Shown: positions 17,804 to 26,784, counted from the first letter of the stretch. The stretch is 52,434 nucleotides of DNA from Gemmatimonadota bacterium (GCA_020350785.1 CP070722.1:2961550-3013983); one strand, 5' to 3'. The notes: generated by a model not told the origin, from the letters alone. Program-made: numbers and translations.

Positions 17804-19594
17804 ATGTCCACTGTGACAGCTTATCCCACCGGCGGCCAGTTCCTCCTGGAGGACACGGCGCCGGCCGACATCTTCACCCCCGAGGACTTCGACGAGACCC
17901 AGCGAATGATCGTGGACACCGTCCGGGAGTTCATCGGGCGCAGCGTGACCCCGCACCGCGAGGAGTTCGAGTTCGGCAAGAAGGTCGAGCTGGGGAAGAC
18001 GATGCTGCAGGAGGCCGGGCGGGCTGGCCTTCTGTCGGTCGACATACCGGAGGTCTACGGCGGGATGGGCTCGGACAAGGCGACCACCATGCTGGTAACC
18101 GAGGTGATCGCCTGGTCGGGCAGCTTCTCCTGCTGGCACGGTGCCCAGACGGGCATCGGCACGCTGCCGATCGTCTACTTCGGGACGAAGGAACAGAAAG
18201 AGAAGTACCTGCCGAAGTTGGCGACCGGCGAGCTAGTCTCAGCCTACGCGCTTAGCGAGCCGGGCGCGGGCACCGACGCGCTGGCGGCCCGGACGACCGC
18301 GGTGCTGAACGCGGGCAAGACGCATTACCTGCTCAACGGCACGAAACAGTACATCACCAACGCGGGCCTGGCCGACGTGTTCATAGTCTTCGCCAAGGTG
18401 GATGGCGAGAACTTCACCGCGTTCATCGTCGACCGCGACTCTCCGGGCCTATCGATCGGCCCTGAGGAGAAGAAGATGGGGATCAAGGGTTCGTCCACTT
18501 GCGCCGTGATCTTGGAAGACGCGCAGATCCCCGTGGCGAATGTCCTGGGCGAGATCGGACGCGGACATGTGGTGGCCTTCAACATCTTGAACGTCGGCCG
18601 CTTCAAGTTGGGTGCTGGCACGGTTGGCGGCTGCAAAGTCGCTCTGGAGCACGCGGTCCCCTACGTCAAGCAGCGGCAACAGTTCGGGCGTCCGTTGAGC
18701 GACTTTGGACTGATCAGGGCCAAGATCGCCGACATCGCCGCCCGTACATTCGTCTCGGAGTCGATGGTCTACCGGACCGCCGGGCTCATGGACCAAGCGA
18801 TCGCCACGCTGGATCGCGATGCGGAGGACTTCGACCGCCAAATCATCGACAAGGTCGAGGAGTTCACCATCGAGTGCTCGATGATCAAAGTATTCGCGAC
18901 CGAGTCGCTGGCCCTCGCGGCCGAGGAAGGGTTGCAGATGCTGGGCGGCTACGGGTTCTGCGAGGACTATCCACTGGAACAGATCTACCGCGACGAGCGG
19001 ATCAACCGGATCTTCGAGGGCACGAACGAGATCAACCGGATGCTCGTGCCCGGAATGATTCTCAGAAAGGCGCTGAAGAAGGAACTGCCCTTCTTCGCCG
19101 CTGCCAAGCGGGTGGCCGATGATCTGTTGGGTCCGCCGGCCTTCGAAGAGGCGGGCGAGCCGGGGTTCCTGGAGGAAGAAGCGAGATTAGTGGCCGCGAT
19201 GAAGCGGTCCTGCGTGGCCGCGCTCGGTTTTGCTGCCCAGAAGCACGGCGAGAATATCAAAGACCAGCAGGAGATACTCTCGGATGCGGCGGACATGGTC
19301 ATGGAGACCTACGCGTGCGAGAGCGGGCTGCTGCGCGCGCTCAAGAAAGCGTCGGCGGGTGGCGAGGAGAGCGCGCGCCTGATGGCGGATATGCTGACGC
19401 TGTACATCCATGACGCGATGGACCGCGTGGCGATCTGGGGTCGGAATGTTCTGGCCCAAAGCGCTGAGGGGGACGAGCTTCGCACCATGATGACGGGACT
19501 GCGCCGGCTTGCCAAGCACGTACCAGTCAACCGGGCACGGCTGCATGACGCCATTGCCGGGCGCGTAGTCGAGGCAGGGCGTTACACAGTTTGA
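17804..19594 (+). CDS. fadE: Acyl-CoA dehydrogenase, long FadE type
   Basis: 596 residues. A flavoprotein that introduces the trans-2 double bond into acyl-CoA, normally passing electrons to ETF, which is not in this window. The core carries FAD/substrate motifs (YALSEPGAGTDA; KMGIKGSSTC; LNVGRFKLGAG; RQQFGRPLSDFGLI; LQMLGGYGFCEDYPLEQIYRDE) and the catalytic Glu405 in IFEGTNEI. About 180 extra C-terminal residues follow the usual 380-400 core, as in B. subtilis FadE (about 594) and very-long-chain enzymes. Shine-Dalgarno CAGGAG lies seven bases before the ATG. It is last in the operon, followed by the hairpin at 19645. Confidence 0.95.
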   Translation: MSTVTAYPTGGQFLLEDTAPADIFTPEDFDETQRMIVDTVREFIGRSVTPHREEFEFGKKVELGKTMLQEAGRAGLLSVDIPEVYGGMGSDKATTMLVTEVIAWSGSFSCWHGAQTGIGTLPIVYFGTKEQKEKYLPKLATGELVSAYALSEPGAGTDALAARTTAVLNAGKTHYLLNGTKQYITNAGLADVFIVFAKVDGENFTAFIVDRDSPGLSIGPEEKKMGIKGSSTCAVILEDAQIPVANVLGEIGRGHVVAFNILNVGRFKLGAGTVGGCKVALEHAVPYVKQRQQFGRPLSDFGLIRAKIADIAARTFVSESMVYRTAGLMDQAIATLDRDAEDFDRQIIDKVEEFTIECSMIKVFATESLALAAEEGLQMLGGYGFCEDYPLEQIYRDERINRIFEGTNEINRMLVPGMILRKALKKELPFFAAAKRVADDLLGPPAFEEAGEPGFLEEEARLVAAMKRSCVAALGFAAQKHGENIKDQQEILSDAADMVMETYACESGLLRALKKASAGGEESARLMADMLTLYIHDAMDRVAIWGRNVLAQSAEGDELRTMMTGLRRLAKHVPVNRARLHDAIAGRVVEAGRYTV

Positions 19595-19644
19595 GGCGGC
19601 GTCGCTTCCGCGCGGGCAGGTAGTCGGGAGGCTGACACCAAGGG

Positions 19645-19674
19645 AAGGCCCCGCTACGATCGTTGCGGGGCCTT
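19645..19674. terminator. Bidirectional terminator hairpin
   Basis: Ten-bp perfect stem AAGGCCCCGC/GCGGGGCCTT with a 10-base loop, between the convergent ends of fadE and the cytochrome gene. It has no long T run but is well placed to end both transcripts. Confidence 0.7.
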
Positions 19675-19719
19675 CGCTTGTCTACTGGGGGCTGGTCCGT
19701 GTGCGCCGGGAGACGAACA

Positions 19720-21150
19720 TCAGGGCGCCTCTCCGTCGGGGTGGCAAGCGTAGCACTGGCTGCTTTCGTAGACGTAGCCGGCCACTTCGCTGTGCCTGTT
19801 GTCCATGTTCGTCTGGTTATGGAAATGGCAGTTGAAACACGTGAAGACCCGGTAATCGTTGGGGTCCGTGTGGCAGGTCGCGCAGCTATCCCACCTGTTC
19901 CTGTGCGTGCCCGAGAATATCGGAAAATACTGCGCATCGTGATCGAAGGTCGCGTCCGCCCAGTCGATGGTGTTGTGACAGGTCAGACAAGTCGTGGGAT
20001 AGCCGCTTCCCGCGTGCTGACCGTCATAGTCGTCTTGGTGACAGGCGATGCAGTCATTCTGGTCGGCCGGATCGTAGAGCGGCTCGCCGTTCACTGGGTC
20101 GTGACAGCTTGTACAGGGGAGCGTGGCGTGGACGCCGACCAGCTCGAATCCGCCGGAAGCCGTAGTGTGATCGAAGCTGGCGCCCGTCCAGGTCGATGTG
20201 TTGTGACAGATCAAGCAGGTCGTGGGATAGCCGCTTCCCGCGTGCTGACCGTCATAGTCGTCTTGGTGACAGGCAATACAGTCGTTCTGATTCGCCGGGC
20301 TGTAGAGCGGCTCGCCGCTGACGGGGTCGTGGCAGCTGGCGCAGGGGAGGGATGCGTGGGCACCGACCAGCTCGAAGCCGCCGGATGCGGCGGAGTGGTC
20401 GAAGATCGCACCGGACCAGGTGTCCATGTTGTGGCACGATAGGCACGTCGTCGGGAATCCACTCCCGGCATGTTGACCGTCGTAGTCCCTCTGGTGACAG
20501 GCGATGCAGTCGTTCTGGCTGTCCGCGTCAAAGAGCAGGCTGCCGGTGTGACGATCGTGGCACCTAAAGCACGAGATCGACTCGTGCGCGCCTAGCAAGT
20601 CGATGCCTCCGGATACCGTCGCGTGCTCATTCGAGACCGTCTTGTGGTCCGGAGAAGCCGGATCGGGCTCGATGGCATGGCAGGCCGGGCAGGTCGTGGT
20701 TACGAATATCCGCTCGTGACCGTTGACGTGACAGTCGCTGCAGTAGTTCTGCAGCACGCGCTCCGGATCGACCCAGATTGTGGCGGCGGCGTTTATGCCG
20801 TCAACGCTCGCTGTGATAGTGGCGGATCCGCTGCTTACAGCGGTGACCAGTCCAGCTGAGCTGACGGAGGCTACGCTCTCGTCGGACGAGGACCAAGTGA
20901 ATACAGCGCCGGGTACCTCGGCGCCGCCCGCGTCGATGGCGACGGCGGTGAGTTGCAGGGTCTGGCCGAGAGCGAAGAGCGTTCCCTCTTCGGGGTTCAG
21001 CTGGGCCGACGCGATAGGGACCGTGGTATCGACGGTCTCGGTGGAATCCTCGTCGCACCCGTATGCCGCGGCGAGGACGAGCAAGGCTATGGCGGCTGGC
21101 CAGGCGGTCGGGTGGCTTCGGCGCTGGAGTTGACTTCGAGAGTCAGCCAT
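19720..21150 (-). CDS. Multihaem cytochrome c lipoprotein (14 CxxCH) with Ig-like domain
   Basis: 476 residues. A signal with a lipobox-like AYGC puts Cys32 as the anchor. About 45-125 is a BIG2 Ig-like domain (IASAQLNPEEGTLFALGQ, then SVSSAGLVTAVSSGSATIT). The rest carries 14 CxxCH motifs for covalent haem c, from CSDCH and CPACH through CYACH at the C-terminus. Many extra His residues (for example in DGQHAG and TFDHD) could be distal ligands. A 76-residue unit with motifs CIACH-CLxCH-CxSCH repeats two and a half times. It is likely an envelope electron carrier or storage protein. No redox enzyme partner lies next to it, and the partner is unknown. GAGG precedes the ATG. Confidence 0.92.
   Translation of the reverse strand: MADSRSQLQRRSHPTAWPAAIALLVLAAAYGCDEDSTETVDTTVPIASAQLNPEEGTLFALGQTLQLTAVAIDAGGAEVPGAVFTWSSSDESVASVSSAGLVTAVSSGSATITASVDGINAAATIWVDPERVLQNYCSDCHVNGHERIFVTTTCPACHAIEPDPASPDHKTVSNEHATVSGGIDLLGAHESISCFRCHDRHTGSLLFDADSQNDCIACHQRDYDGQHAGSGFPTTCLSCHNMDTWSGAIFDHSAASGGFELVGAHASLPCASCHDPVSGEPLYSPANQNDCIACHQDDYDGQHAGSGYPTTCLICHNTSTWTGASFDHTTASGGFELVGVHATLPCTSCHDPVNGEPLYDPADQNDCIACHQDDYDGQHAGSGYPTTCLTCHNTIDWADATFDHDAQYFPIFSGTHRNRWDSCATCHTDPNDYRVFTCFNCHFHNQTNMDNRHSEVAGYVYESSQCYACHPDGEAP
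19930..20514 (-). repeat. 228-bp tandem repeat within the multihaem cytochrome gene
   Basis: Unit copies at 20287-20514, 20059-20286 and, partial, 19930-20058, in register at exactly 228 bp (76 codons). Long stretches between copies 2 and 3 are identical at the nucleotide level, for instance around 19991 and 20219, which suggests recent duplication or gene conversion. Confidence 0.85.
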
Positions 21151-21272
21151 TCATACCTCACGCTGGGAATAGTCCAAATCACGGTTAATCTAATTTGCAC
21201 GCGCGGTGCCAGAATAGCCACTAGGTCTCTTATCATACTGATCGCTGGAAGCCCGGGAACGGCCTTGGCGGG

Positions 21273-22301
21273 TCATTGGATGACCAGCACTTTGGCGCCT
21301 CGGATCCTTCTTGACTTCACTTCGATCAGCGCGCGGTTCGCTTCTTCCAGCGCGAATTCCTCTATGTCTGGCTCGAGTCGCATCTCCGCGGCGATCTCCA
21401 GGAACTCGGCGACGTCACGACGAGCGACGTTGGCGACGCTCTTGACCTCTTTCTCGAGCCAGAGGTGAGTTGGATAATCCAGTCCTCGGAGGTAGTGCTT
21501 GTCGATGTCTTCCTTGCGGATTGCGTTGATCACCAGCCTGCCACCGGGCTCGAGGTTGCGCAGTGCTTCCACGACGGGCTTCCAAGCTGGGGTTGTGTCG
21601 ATGATGCAGCTCAGGTTCCCGGGAGGTTCGTCGGTCGTGTCGCCGGCCCAGGTCGCGCCCAGTTCGCGTGCGAATTTCCGTTCCTTCTCGCTGCGCGCGA
21701 ACACGAAAACCGGCGAGTTCGGATATACTTGGCGTGTCAGCTTCAAGACCAAATGCGCAGACGCGCCGAAGCCTGTGAGGCCGAGGCTGGCGCCATCCTC
21801 GAGGTTGGTGAGACGGAGCGATCTGTAGCCTATTGCGCCGGCGCACAGAAGAGGTGCGGCCTCCACGTTCGAGAAGGCGGCGGGAATGACATGGGCGAAG
21901 GCTTCGGGCACGGTCATGTACTGGGCGTAGCCGCCGTTCACGTCCCTTCCCGTGGCCTTGAAAGATGCGCACAGATTCTCGTTGCCGCTCTCGCAGAACT
22001 TGCAGGTTCCACAGGCAGAGTAGATCCAGGCCACACCGACGCGATCCCCTTCTGCGAAAGCACGCGCACCCGAGCCGCGCTCGACCACCGTGCCCACGAC
22101 CTGGTGTCCCGGTACGACGGGTAAGCGCGGCGGCGGCGTGCGACCCTCGATCTCATCCAGCTCTGTGTGACAAACCCCGCAAGCGGTGACCTTGACCAAG
22201 ATCTCACGGTCCGCGGGTTCCGGGACGGGTAGCTCACCGAGTTCCAGGGGCTCGGGGTTCTGCTCGAGGCTACCGAGGGACTTCAAGAGCATCGCTTTCA
22301 T
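21273..22301 (-). CDS. Zinc-dependent alcohol dehydrogenase
   Basis: 342-residue MDR-family enzyme that oxidises an alcohol or reduces an aldehyde with NAD(P). Catalytic zinc ligands are Cys41 (CGVCHTE), His66 (PGHQ) and Cys153 (APLLCAG). The structural zinc site is Cys97, Cys100, Cys103 and Cys111. The nucleotide fold motif is GLTGFGASAHL. It most resembles the AdhP/AdhA-like zinc-binding group; the substrate cannot be read. It lies 122 bases upstream of the cytochrome gene on the same strand, so co-transcription is possible. Confidence 0.92.
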   Translation of the reverse strand: MKAMLLKSLGSLEQNPEPLELGELPVPEPADREILVKVTACGVCHTELDEIEGRTPPPRLPVVPGHQVVGTVVERGSGARAFAEGDRVGVAWIYSACGTCKFCESGNENLCASFKATGRDVNGGYAQYMTVPEAFAHVIPAAFSNVEAAPLLCAGAIGYRSLRLTNLEDGASLGLTGFGASAHLVLKLTRQVYPNSPVFVFARSEKERKFARELGATWAGDTTDEPPGNLSCIIDTTPAWKPVVEALRNLEPGGRLVINAIRKEDIDKHYLRGLDYPTHLWLEKEVKSVANVARRDVAEFLEIAAEMRLEPDIEEFALEEANRALIEVKSRRIRGAKVLVIQ

Positions 22302-22794
22302 CCGGCTTCCTCGACGTCCAGTTGCGGGTGATCTGGGGGGCGATTGGAACCATGCTAAGCAGCGGTGAGGGGAGAGACAACGGAGGCTGGCCCTGCAAGC
22401 AAGCTGGCCGTCCTGGAGCCGCTCGAGAGGGTCGTCGAAGGGAAATGAAGAAGGAAGCCACCGGAAGTACGGCTAAAGGAGGCAAAAGGCCAGCGGGCCG
22501 AGGGATCTCAGGATCCGCTCGGCCCTGACCAACCGCATCTCTAGGCTGAGGGCTCGGGGCTCTCAATCCAATGACGATCTATCCTGGGAAAAGGTCACAA
22601 GGCGCGGCCTTGGGGCGGAGGCCCAGCGCCCGGGCGGGGCGCGAGCTTCCGGAATGTCCTTGTCTCGGCGTGCGGGGCTGGCCATTTTGGGGGAAAGCCC
22701 TCCCAGAGCGTGTGGTATGGAGCAGAGACGGCGCCTTGTTACGAGCGCCGGTAAGGACGTGCCGAGGAACGTGGCTTTGAAGGAGGTGTCTGCC
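22302..22794. other. Long intergenic region upstream of the OmpA gene
   Basis: 493 bases between divergent genes. It contains a GC hairpin at 22495-22525 (separate entry). It also contains a possible 27-codon basic ORF at 22445-22528 (MKKEATG start, ending GSARP) whose stop lies just past that stem. In-frame codons reaching back to 22654 from the OmpA gene are unlikely to be coding. No riboswitch or tRNA-like structure was recognised. Confidence 0.4.
22495..22525 (+). terminator. Candidate hairpin in the OmpA leader region
   Basis: Stem GGGCCGAG (22495-22502) pairs with CTCGGCCC (22518-22525) around a 15-base loop. There is no T run. It may be a terminator or attenuator of an upstream leader transcript, or a chance GC stem. 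Confidence 0.3.
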
Positions 22795-24237
22795 GTGCGT
22801 AGCTCAGGTACCCTTGCCGTCTTCATCGTGTTGCTGGCGACCTCCGGAGATCTTGTAGCTCAGTACAGCTCTCGCCGTGGCGGGGAAGGAGTGGAAGTCG
22901 AGGGCTATGCGGGTGTGTTCTTTCCGAAGGAACCGGCTTTTCAGCCAGGCGAGCTCGGATTCAATCTCGATCCTCGCGATATTCTGGTGGGGGGCCGGCT
23001 AGGCTACACGTTCCCGCTCAACTTCTTCGTTCAAGGCGAGTTCGGGTATTCGCCGATGGCTCTGGTGGAGAACGGCGGTGGTGTGCGCAACATCAACACC
23101 GTCGTCTACGGAGGCTCGCTGGGCTACAACTTTCAGGTAGCCAGCCCGGCCCAGCTGTTCCTTCTGGGTGGGGCGGGGGTCATACACTGGGATCCGGATG
23201 GTCTTCCTCAAGAGAATCAGCTGCGACTTCATGTCGGCGGTGGGGCGCGTTTTTTCTTGACTCGAGTGGTGGCGATACGCATCGAAGCCCGCGATCACAT
23301 CGTTCCGGCAACGATGTCGAAGACGCGGCAGAATCTTGCTCCCGGTATTGCCGTGACGGACGAGCTGACGCACAACCTGGAAGTCAGCGGCGGCATCTCA
23401 CTATTCTTTGACACGCGCCGAGATTCTGATCGGGACGGCATCGCGGATGATGCTGACCGTTGTCCCGGTACACCGCGTGGCGTCTTGAGTGATGCGCGCG
23501 GCTGTCCACTGGATGGCGATGCTGACGGCGTAGAAGACTACAGGGATCGCTGTGCCGGTACTCCGGCTACGGTTTCGGTGGATGCCAGCGGTTGTGCGCT
23601 CGATGTCGACGGCGATGGCGTGCCGGACGGTCGAGACCTCTGCCCCAACACTGAGGCTGGGGCGCAAGTCGATGCTAACGGCTGCGCGCTGGACAGCGAT
23701 GGCGATCGTGTACCGGATGGCCGGGACGCGTGCGCCGGTACGCCGGCGGGCGCTCAGGTCGATGAAACCGGTTGCGTGCTGGACCTGGATGGGGACGGGG
23801 TCTCGAATGGGACCGACCGGTGTCCGAGCACACCGACCGGCCGAGCGGTAAACGAAGAGGGTTGCAGTCGGATCGAAGCCGGGTTGGAGGCGGGCCGCCT
23901 GATCCTATCGGAGATCTCGTTCGAGACGAACAGCGCGAATCTGAACGAGGAATCCCGGCGTATTCTGGATGAGGTCGCCGAGGCTCTGCTGGCGCGCCCT
24001 GACCTGGAGATCGAGATCCAAGGTCACACGGATTCCGTGGGCTCGGCGGCGGCAAACCTGCGCTTGAGCGATCGCCGGGCTCAAGCCGTGTACGAGTACT
24101 TGATAAGAAACCACTCGAACCTTGGCCCTGGGCGTTTCGTCGTGCGCGGCTTCGGCGAGACGTCACCGATCGCATCCAACGATACGGCGTCGGGTCGGCG
24201 TGCCAACCGCCGGGTGGAGTTCGTGGTGATGAACTAG
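22795..24237 (+). CDS. OmpA-family outer-membrane protein with thrombospondin-3 repeats
   Basis: 480 residues from a GTG at 22795. That start has an ideal AGGAGGTG six bases upstream and opens directly into a signal peptide (to about residue 23, LVAQ); the longer ORF from 22654 lacks both. About 25-205 is an outer-membrane beta-barrel-like region (VEGYAGVFFP, VGGRLGYTFPLNFFVQGEFGY). About 208-358 holds five calcium-binding TSP3-type repeats (DSDRDGIADDADRCPGTP, DVDGDGVPDGRDLCP and similar). The C-terminal 115 residues are the OmpA peptidoglycan-binding domain (ISFETNSANLNEESRRIL, GHTDSVGS, NLRLSDRRAQAV, GFGE). The product links outer membrane to cell wall. It ends at a strong terminator. Confidence 0.93.
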   Translation: MRSSGTLAVFIVLLATSGDLVAQYSSRRGGEGVEVEGYAGVFFPKEPAFQPGELGFNLDPRDILVGGRLGYTFPLNFFVQGEFGYSPMALVENGGGVRNINTVVYGGSLGYNFQVASPAQLFLLGGAGVIHWDPDGLPQENQLRLHVGGGARFFLTRVVAIRIEARDHIVPATMSKTRQNLAPGIAVTDELTHNLEVSGGISLFFDTRRDSDRDGIADDADRCPGTPRGVLSDARGCPLDGDADGVEDYRDRCAGTPATVSVDASGCALDVDGDGVPDGRDLCPNTEAGAQVDANGCALDSDGDRVPDGRDACAGTPAGAQVDETGCVLDLDGDGVSNGTDRCPSTPTGRAVNEEGCSRIEAGLEAGRLILSEISFETNSANLNEESRRILDEVAEALLARPDLEIEIQGHTDSVGSAAANLRLSDRRAQAVYEYLIRNHSNLGPGRFVVRGFGETSPIASNDTASGRRANRRVEFVVMN

Positions 24238-24273
24238 AGGTAGCGCAGTTGACAGGAACGCCCTAGCGAGTTG

Positions 24274-24305
24274 CGGGGTCGCGGTCGAACGCGACCCCGT
24301 TCTTC
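24274..24305 (+). terminator. Rho-independent terminator after the OmpA gene
   Basis: Ten-bp perfect stem CGGGGTCGCG/CGCGACCCCG with a 6-base loop, followed by TTCTTC, 36 bases past the stop. Confidence 0.75.
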
Positions 24306-24359
24306 AGGCGAAGTTGCGGCGTGGAGGTCGCGCCGCGAGATGGACCGTGATGGTGTGGC

Positions 24360-25484
24360 ATGCTGGAAGTCATAGTCGTGGGTTCGGGCCTGGCGGGTTT
24401 TGGTGTAGCCCTGGCGCTCTGGGAGCGTGGCGCCGCCGTCACGCTCGTTGATGCGGGCCGCCCGGGCGGTGGGGCGACGGGCGCTTCGGCCGGGATGTTG
24501 GCCGCCCAGTACGAGTCGACCGCGGATTCCCCCAAGTTCCGTCTCTGCCTGGAAAGCCGGAGACGCTATCCCGTTTTCGCAGCGAGGGTCGCCGAGCTGT
24601 GCCGCCAGGACCTCGGGATTCGATGGGACGGCATGCTGGTCGCGAACTTGTGCGAGCGGGAGCACGTCGATGCGGATGAGGTCGCGTGCTGGCAGCGGGA
24701 GGCGGCTCTAAGAGCTGAAGTGGTGGGTCCCGAGGAAGCGGCGCGAATTCAGCCGGGTGTGTCGGGGGACGTCGTCTCCTACCTGTGGCTTCCGGATGAA
24801 GGGCAGCTGGACAGCCAGGCGTTGGGGGCAGCGTTGGGTGCCGCGATCGCCTCAACCGACATTCGACTGATCGCCGGGAATGGGGTACGTGAGGTCAAGG
24901 TTTCGGGCGGGGCCGTCGCTGGCGTGTTGACCGTAGACGGTCGCAGCCTGGACGGAGAGCGCGTCGTGCTGGCGGCGGGTGCTTGGAGCGGGTCTATCGC
25001 GGGCGCATCCGGTAGACGGCTCCCGGTGCGACCGGTCCGTGGGCAGATCGTTCGCCTGGCGGTCTCGGAGTTTGCTCTCGGGCCGATCATAGCCAGTCAT
25101 GCGGGCCGCTATGTGGTTCCGCGCGGCAGAGGGACTGTCATCGCAGGCAGCACGATGGAGGAGGTCGGGTTTGATCGCTCGATCACGGAGGAGGGCTGCC
25201 GTGTGATCCAGGACGCGGCTGCGGAGCTGATACCGGCCCTGGCCGGCCGCAAACCGCTGGAGCAGTGGGCGGGTCTGAGGCCGATCAGCGCCGACTCGTC
25301 CCCAATCATCGGTCCGGACCCCGAGATCGAGGGTCTGTTCTACGCCACGGGGTACGGCCGGGATGGAATCCTGCTTTCCCCGCTCGTAGGCGACCTGGTG
25401 GCCGAGCTGATCGTAACGGGCGAAACGGAGCTCGACTGGCATCCCTTCCGGATCGGTCGCTTCACTGAGCTCGACTCGGAATGA
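24360..25484 (+). CDS. thiO: FAD-dependent glycine/D-amino-acid oxidase, ThiO-like
   Basis: 374 residues. DAO-family flavoprotein; ThiO oxidises glycine to iminoacetate for the thiazole of thiamine. The FAD fold is at the N-terminus (GSGLAG, Gly8/10/13; LVDAGRPGGGATGASAGML). The family signatures GLRPISADSSPIIGPDP and YATGYGRDGILLSP are near the C-terminus. Length fits ThiO (about 370). No other thiamine gene is adjacent, so another amine oxidase of this family remains possible. No strong Shine-Dalgarno is visible. Confidence 0.82.
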   Translation: MLEVIVVGSGLAGFGVALALWERGAAVTLVDAGRPGGGATGASAGMLAAQYESTADSPKFRLCLESRRRYPVFAARVAELCRQDLGIRWDGMLVANLCEREHVDADEVACWQREAALRAEVVGPEEAARIQPGVSGDVVSYLWLPDEGQLDSQALGAALGAAIASTDIRLIAGNGVREVKVSGGAVAGVLTVDGRSLDGERVVLAAGAWSGSIAGASGRRLPVRPVRGQIVRLAVSEFALGPIIASHAGRYVVPRGRGTVIAGSTMEEVGFDRSITEEGCRVIQDAAAELIPALAGRKPLEQWAGLRPISADSSPIIGPDPEIEGLFYATGYGRDGILLSPLVGDLVAELIVTGETELDWHPFRIGRFTELDSE

Positions 25485-25511
25485 CCGCTCGGCCCGCGAG
25501 ACTGCGACGCT

Positions 25512-25539
25512 TTGGCAGACTCACGCATCCACGTATACG
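25512..25539 (+). promoter_or_regulatory. Candidate promoter of the propeller gene at 25579
   Basis: TTGGCA at 25512-25517, a 16-base spacer and TATACG at 25534-25539, about 40 bases before the ATG. Confidence 0.5.
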
Positions 25540-25578
25540 AAGAATCGTGGGTGTTAAGTCCAAAGAGGACGGGTAGAC

Positions 25579-26733
25579 ATGATTGGAAGATTGGTTGCAG
25601 TCATCTGGATCGCGCTTGGCGCGAACGCTCTATGTGCCCAGGTGCCAGAACGGAGGCTGGAGCGGCCCGACGTGACCTTCGCTGACGCCTTCAGCCTGGT
25701 GGGCGGTCTGCGGGAGCTGTCGGATGGCCGCGTGATGGTGGCCGACCCATTGGGCCAGGTGCTGGTAATCGCTGACCTTGAGGCAGGCTCAGCAGATACG
25801 ATTGGCGGCGTGGGACAGGGCCCCGAGGAGTACAGACAGCCGGACGCCGTTTTCCCCTTGCCCGGTGATTCGACCTTGCTGGTGGATCTGGGTAACGCGC
25901 GACTGACAGTGATAGGTCCGGACGGGGGTTTCGGGGCGACGATGCCGATCGCTCAGAATGGCCCGGCAGGCCGCCTGCTGTTGGTTCTGCCGCGTGCCGC
26001 CGACTCGGAGGGCGGAGTCTATTTTCAGCCGTTGGGCGGCGGGCCCGTCGCTCAGTTGCCCGATTCGGCGCCCGTGGTGCGCTGGGATCGAGGCAGCGGG
26101 GCGATGGACACGCTAGCGCGAGTCGCATTGCCCGAGATGAAGGTTTCGACTTCGGGCGGTCCCAGCGATCGCAGTGTCGCGATGAGACCCGTTCCACTCA
26201 GCTACGAGGACGCTTGGGCTGTGGCCTGGGATGGCCGGGTCGTCACTGCGCGCTCCGCCGACTATCACGTTGAATGGATTCACCGGGACGGAAAGATCGT
26301 ACGTGGTCAGGCGGTTTCATACGAGCCGGTCAAACTGCGACGTGCAGACAAGGAGGAATGGGTCGAAAGCTTGGGCAACGGCCTGCGTGTCGGCATCGAG
26401 GTTCAGAACGGGGAACGCCGCGTCTCATTCGGGCGCGGTGTCGGCGGTTCGACGCCTGACATTGACGGATTCGATTGGCCGGATGTCAAACCTCCTTTCG
26501 TGGCCAGGGGAGTGTCGGTGGATCCAGAGGGCTACGTTTGGGTCCAACGACACGTGCCGGCCGGCGAGGCGGTTCACCTCGACGTCTTCGACGAGGCGGG
26601 GAATCTGAAGGCTATGATCGAGCTTCCTACGGGTCGTGGAATAGTCGGCTTTGGCCGTGGTGCCATCTACGCGACCAGGACCGATGAGCTGGGGCTTCAG
26701 TGGCTCGAGCGCTATTCGCGTCCCGCCATCTGA
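25579..26733 (+). CDS. Exported six-bladed beta-propeller-like protein
   Basis: 384 residues with a signal peptide (about 1-21, ending ALCAQ). Repeated beta-strand phrases (LSDGRVMVADPLGQVLVI, GDSTLLVDLGNARLTVI, VDPEGYVWVQRHV, then a BATYATRT-like last strand IYATRTDELG) fit an NHL/6-bladed propeller fold. The segment GQGPEEYRQPDAVFPL is typical of such proteins. No catalytic residues are recognisable, and substrate or partner is unknown. It has its own candidate promoter and a terminator at 26756. Confidence 0.75.
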   Translation: MIGRLVAVIWIALGANALCAQVPERRLERPDVTFADAFSLVGGLRELSDGRVMVADPLGQVLVIADLEAGSADTIGGVGQGPEEYRQPDAVFPLPGDSTLLVDLGNARLTVIGPDGGFGATMPIAQNGPAGRLLLVLPRAADSEGGVYFQPLGGGPVAQLPDSAPVVRWDRGSGAMDTLARVALPEMKVSTSGGPSDRSVAMRPVPLSYEDAWAVAWDGRVVTARSADYHVEWIHRDGKIVRGQAVSYEPVKLRRADKEEWVESLGNGLRVGIEVQNGERRVSFGRGVGGSTPDIDGFDWPDVKPPFVARGVSVDPEGYVWVQRHVPAGEAVHLDVFDEAGNLKAMIELPTGRGIVGFGRGAIYATRTDELGLQWLERYSRPAI

Positions 26734-26755
26734 GTCACGGATCCTCCCGACCATA

Positions 26756-26784
26756 CTGGAGGGGCGGCCTTGCCGCCCCTCCAG
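26756..26784. terminator. Strong bidirectional terminator hairpin
   Basis: Thirteen-bp perfect stem CTGGAGGGGCGGC/GCCGCCCCTCCAG with a 3-base loop, between the convergent propeller and dodecin genes. Confidence 0.8.

Noticed and set aside
19930..20514. Regular DNA repeats considered as a CRISPR array or IS ends
   Set aside because: The period is 228 bp, in frame within a cytochrome gene, with no spacer/repeat alternation and no cas genes.
22560..22790. GC-rich leader before the OmpA gene considered as a riboswitch
   Set aside because: No conserved core of the cyclic-di-GMP, SAM, cobalamin or TPP classes could be found by eye.
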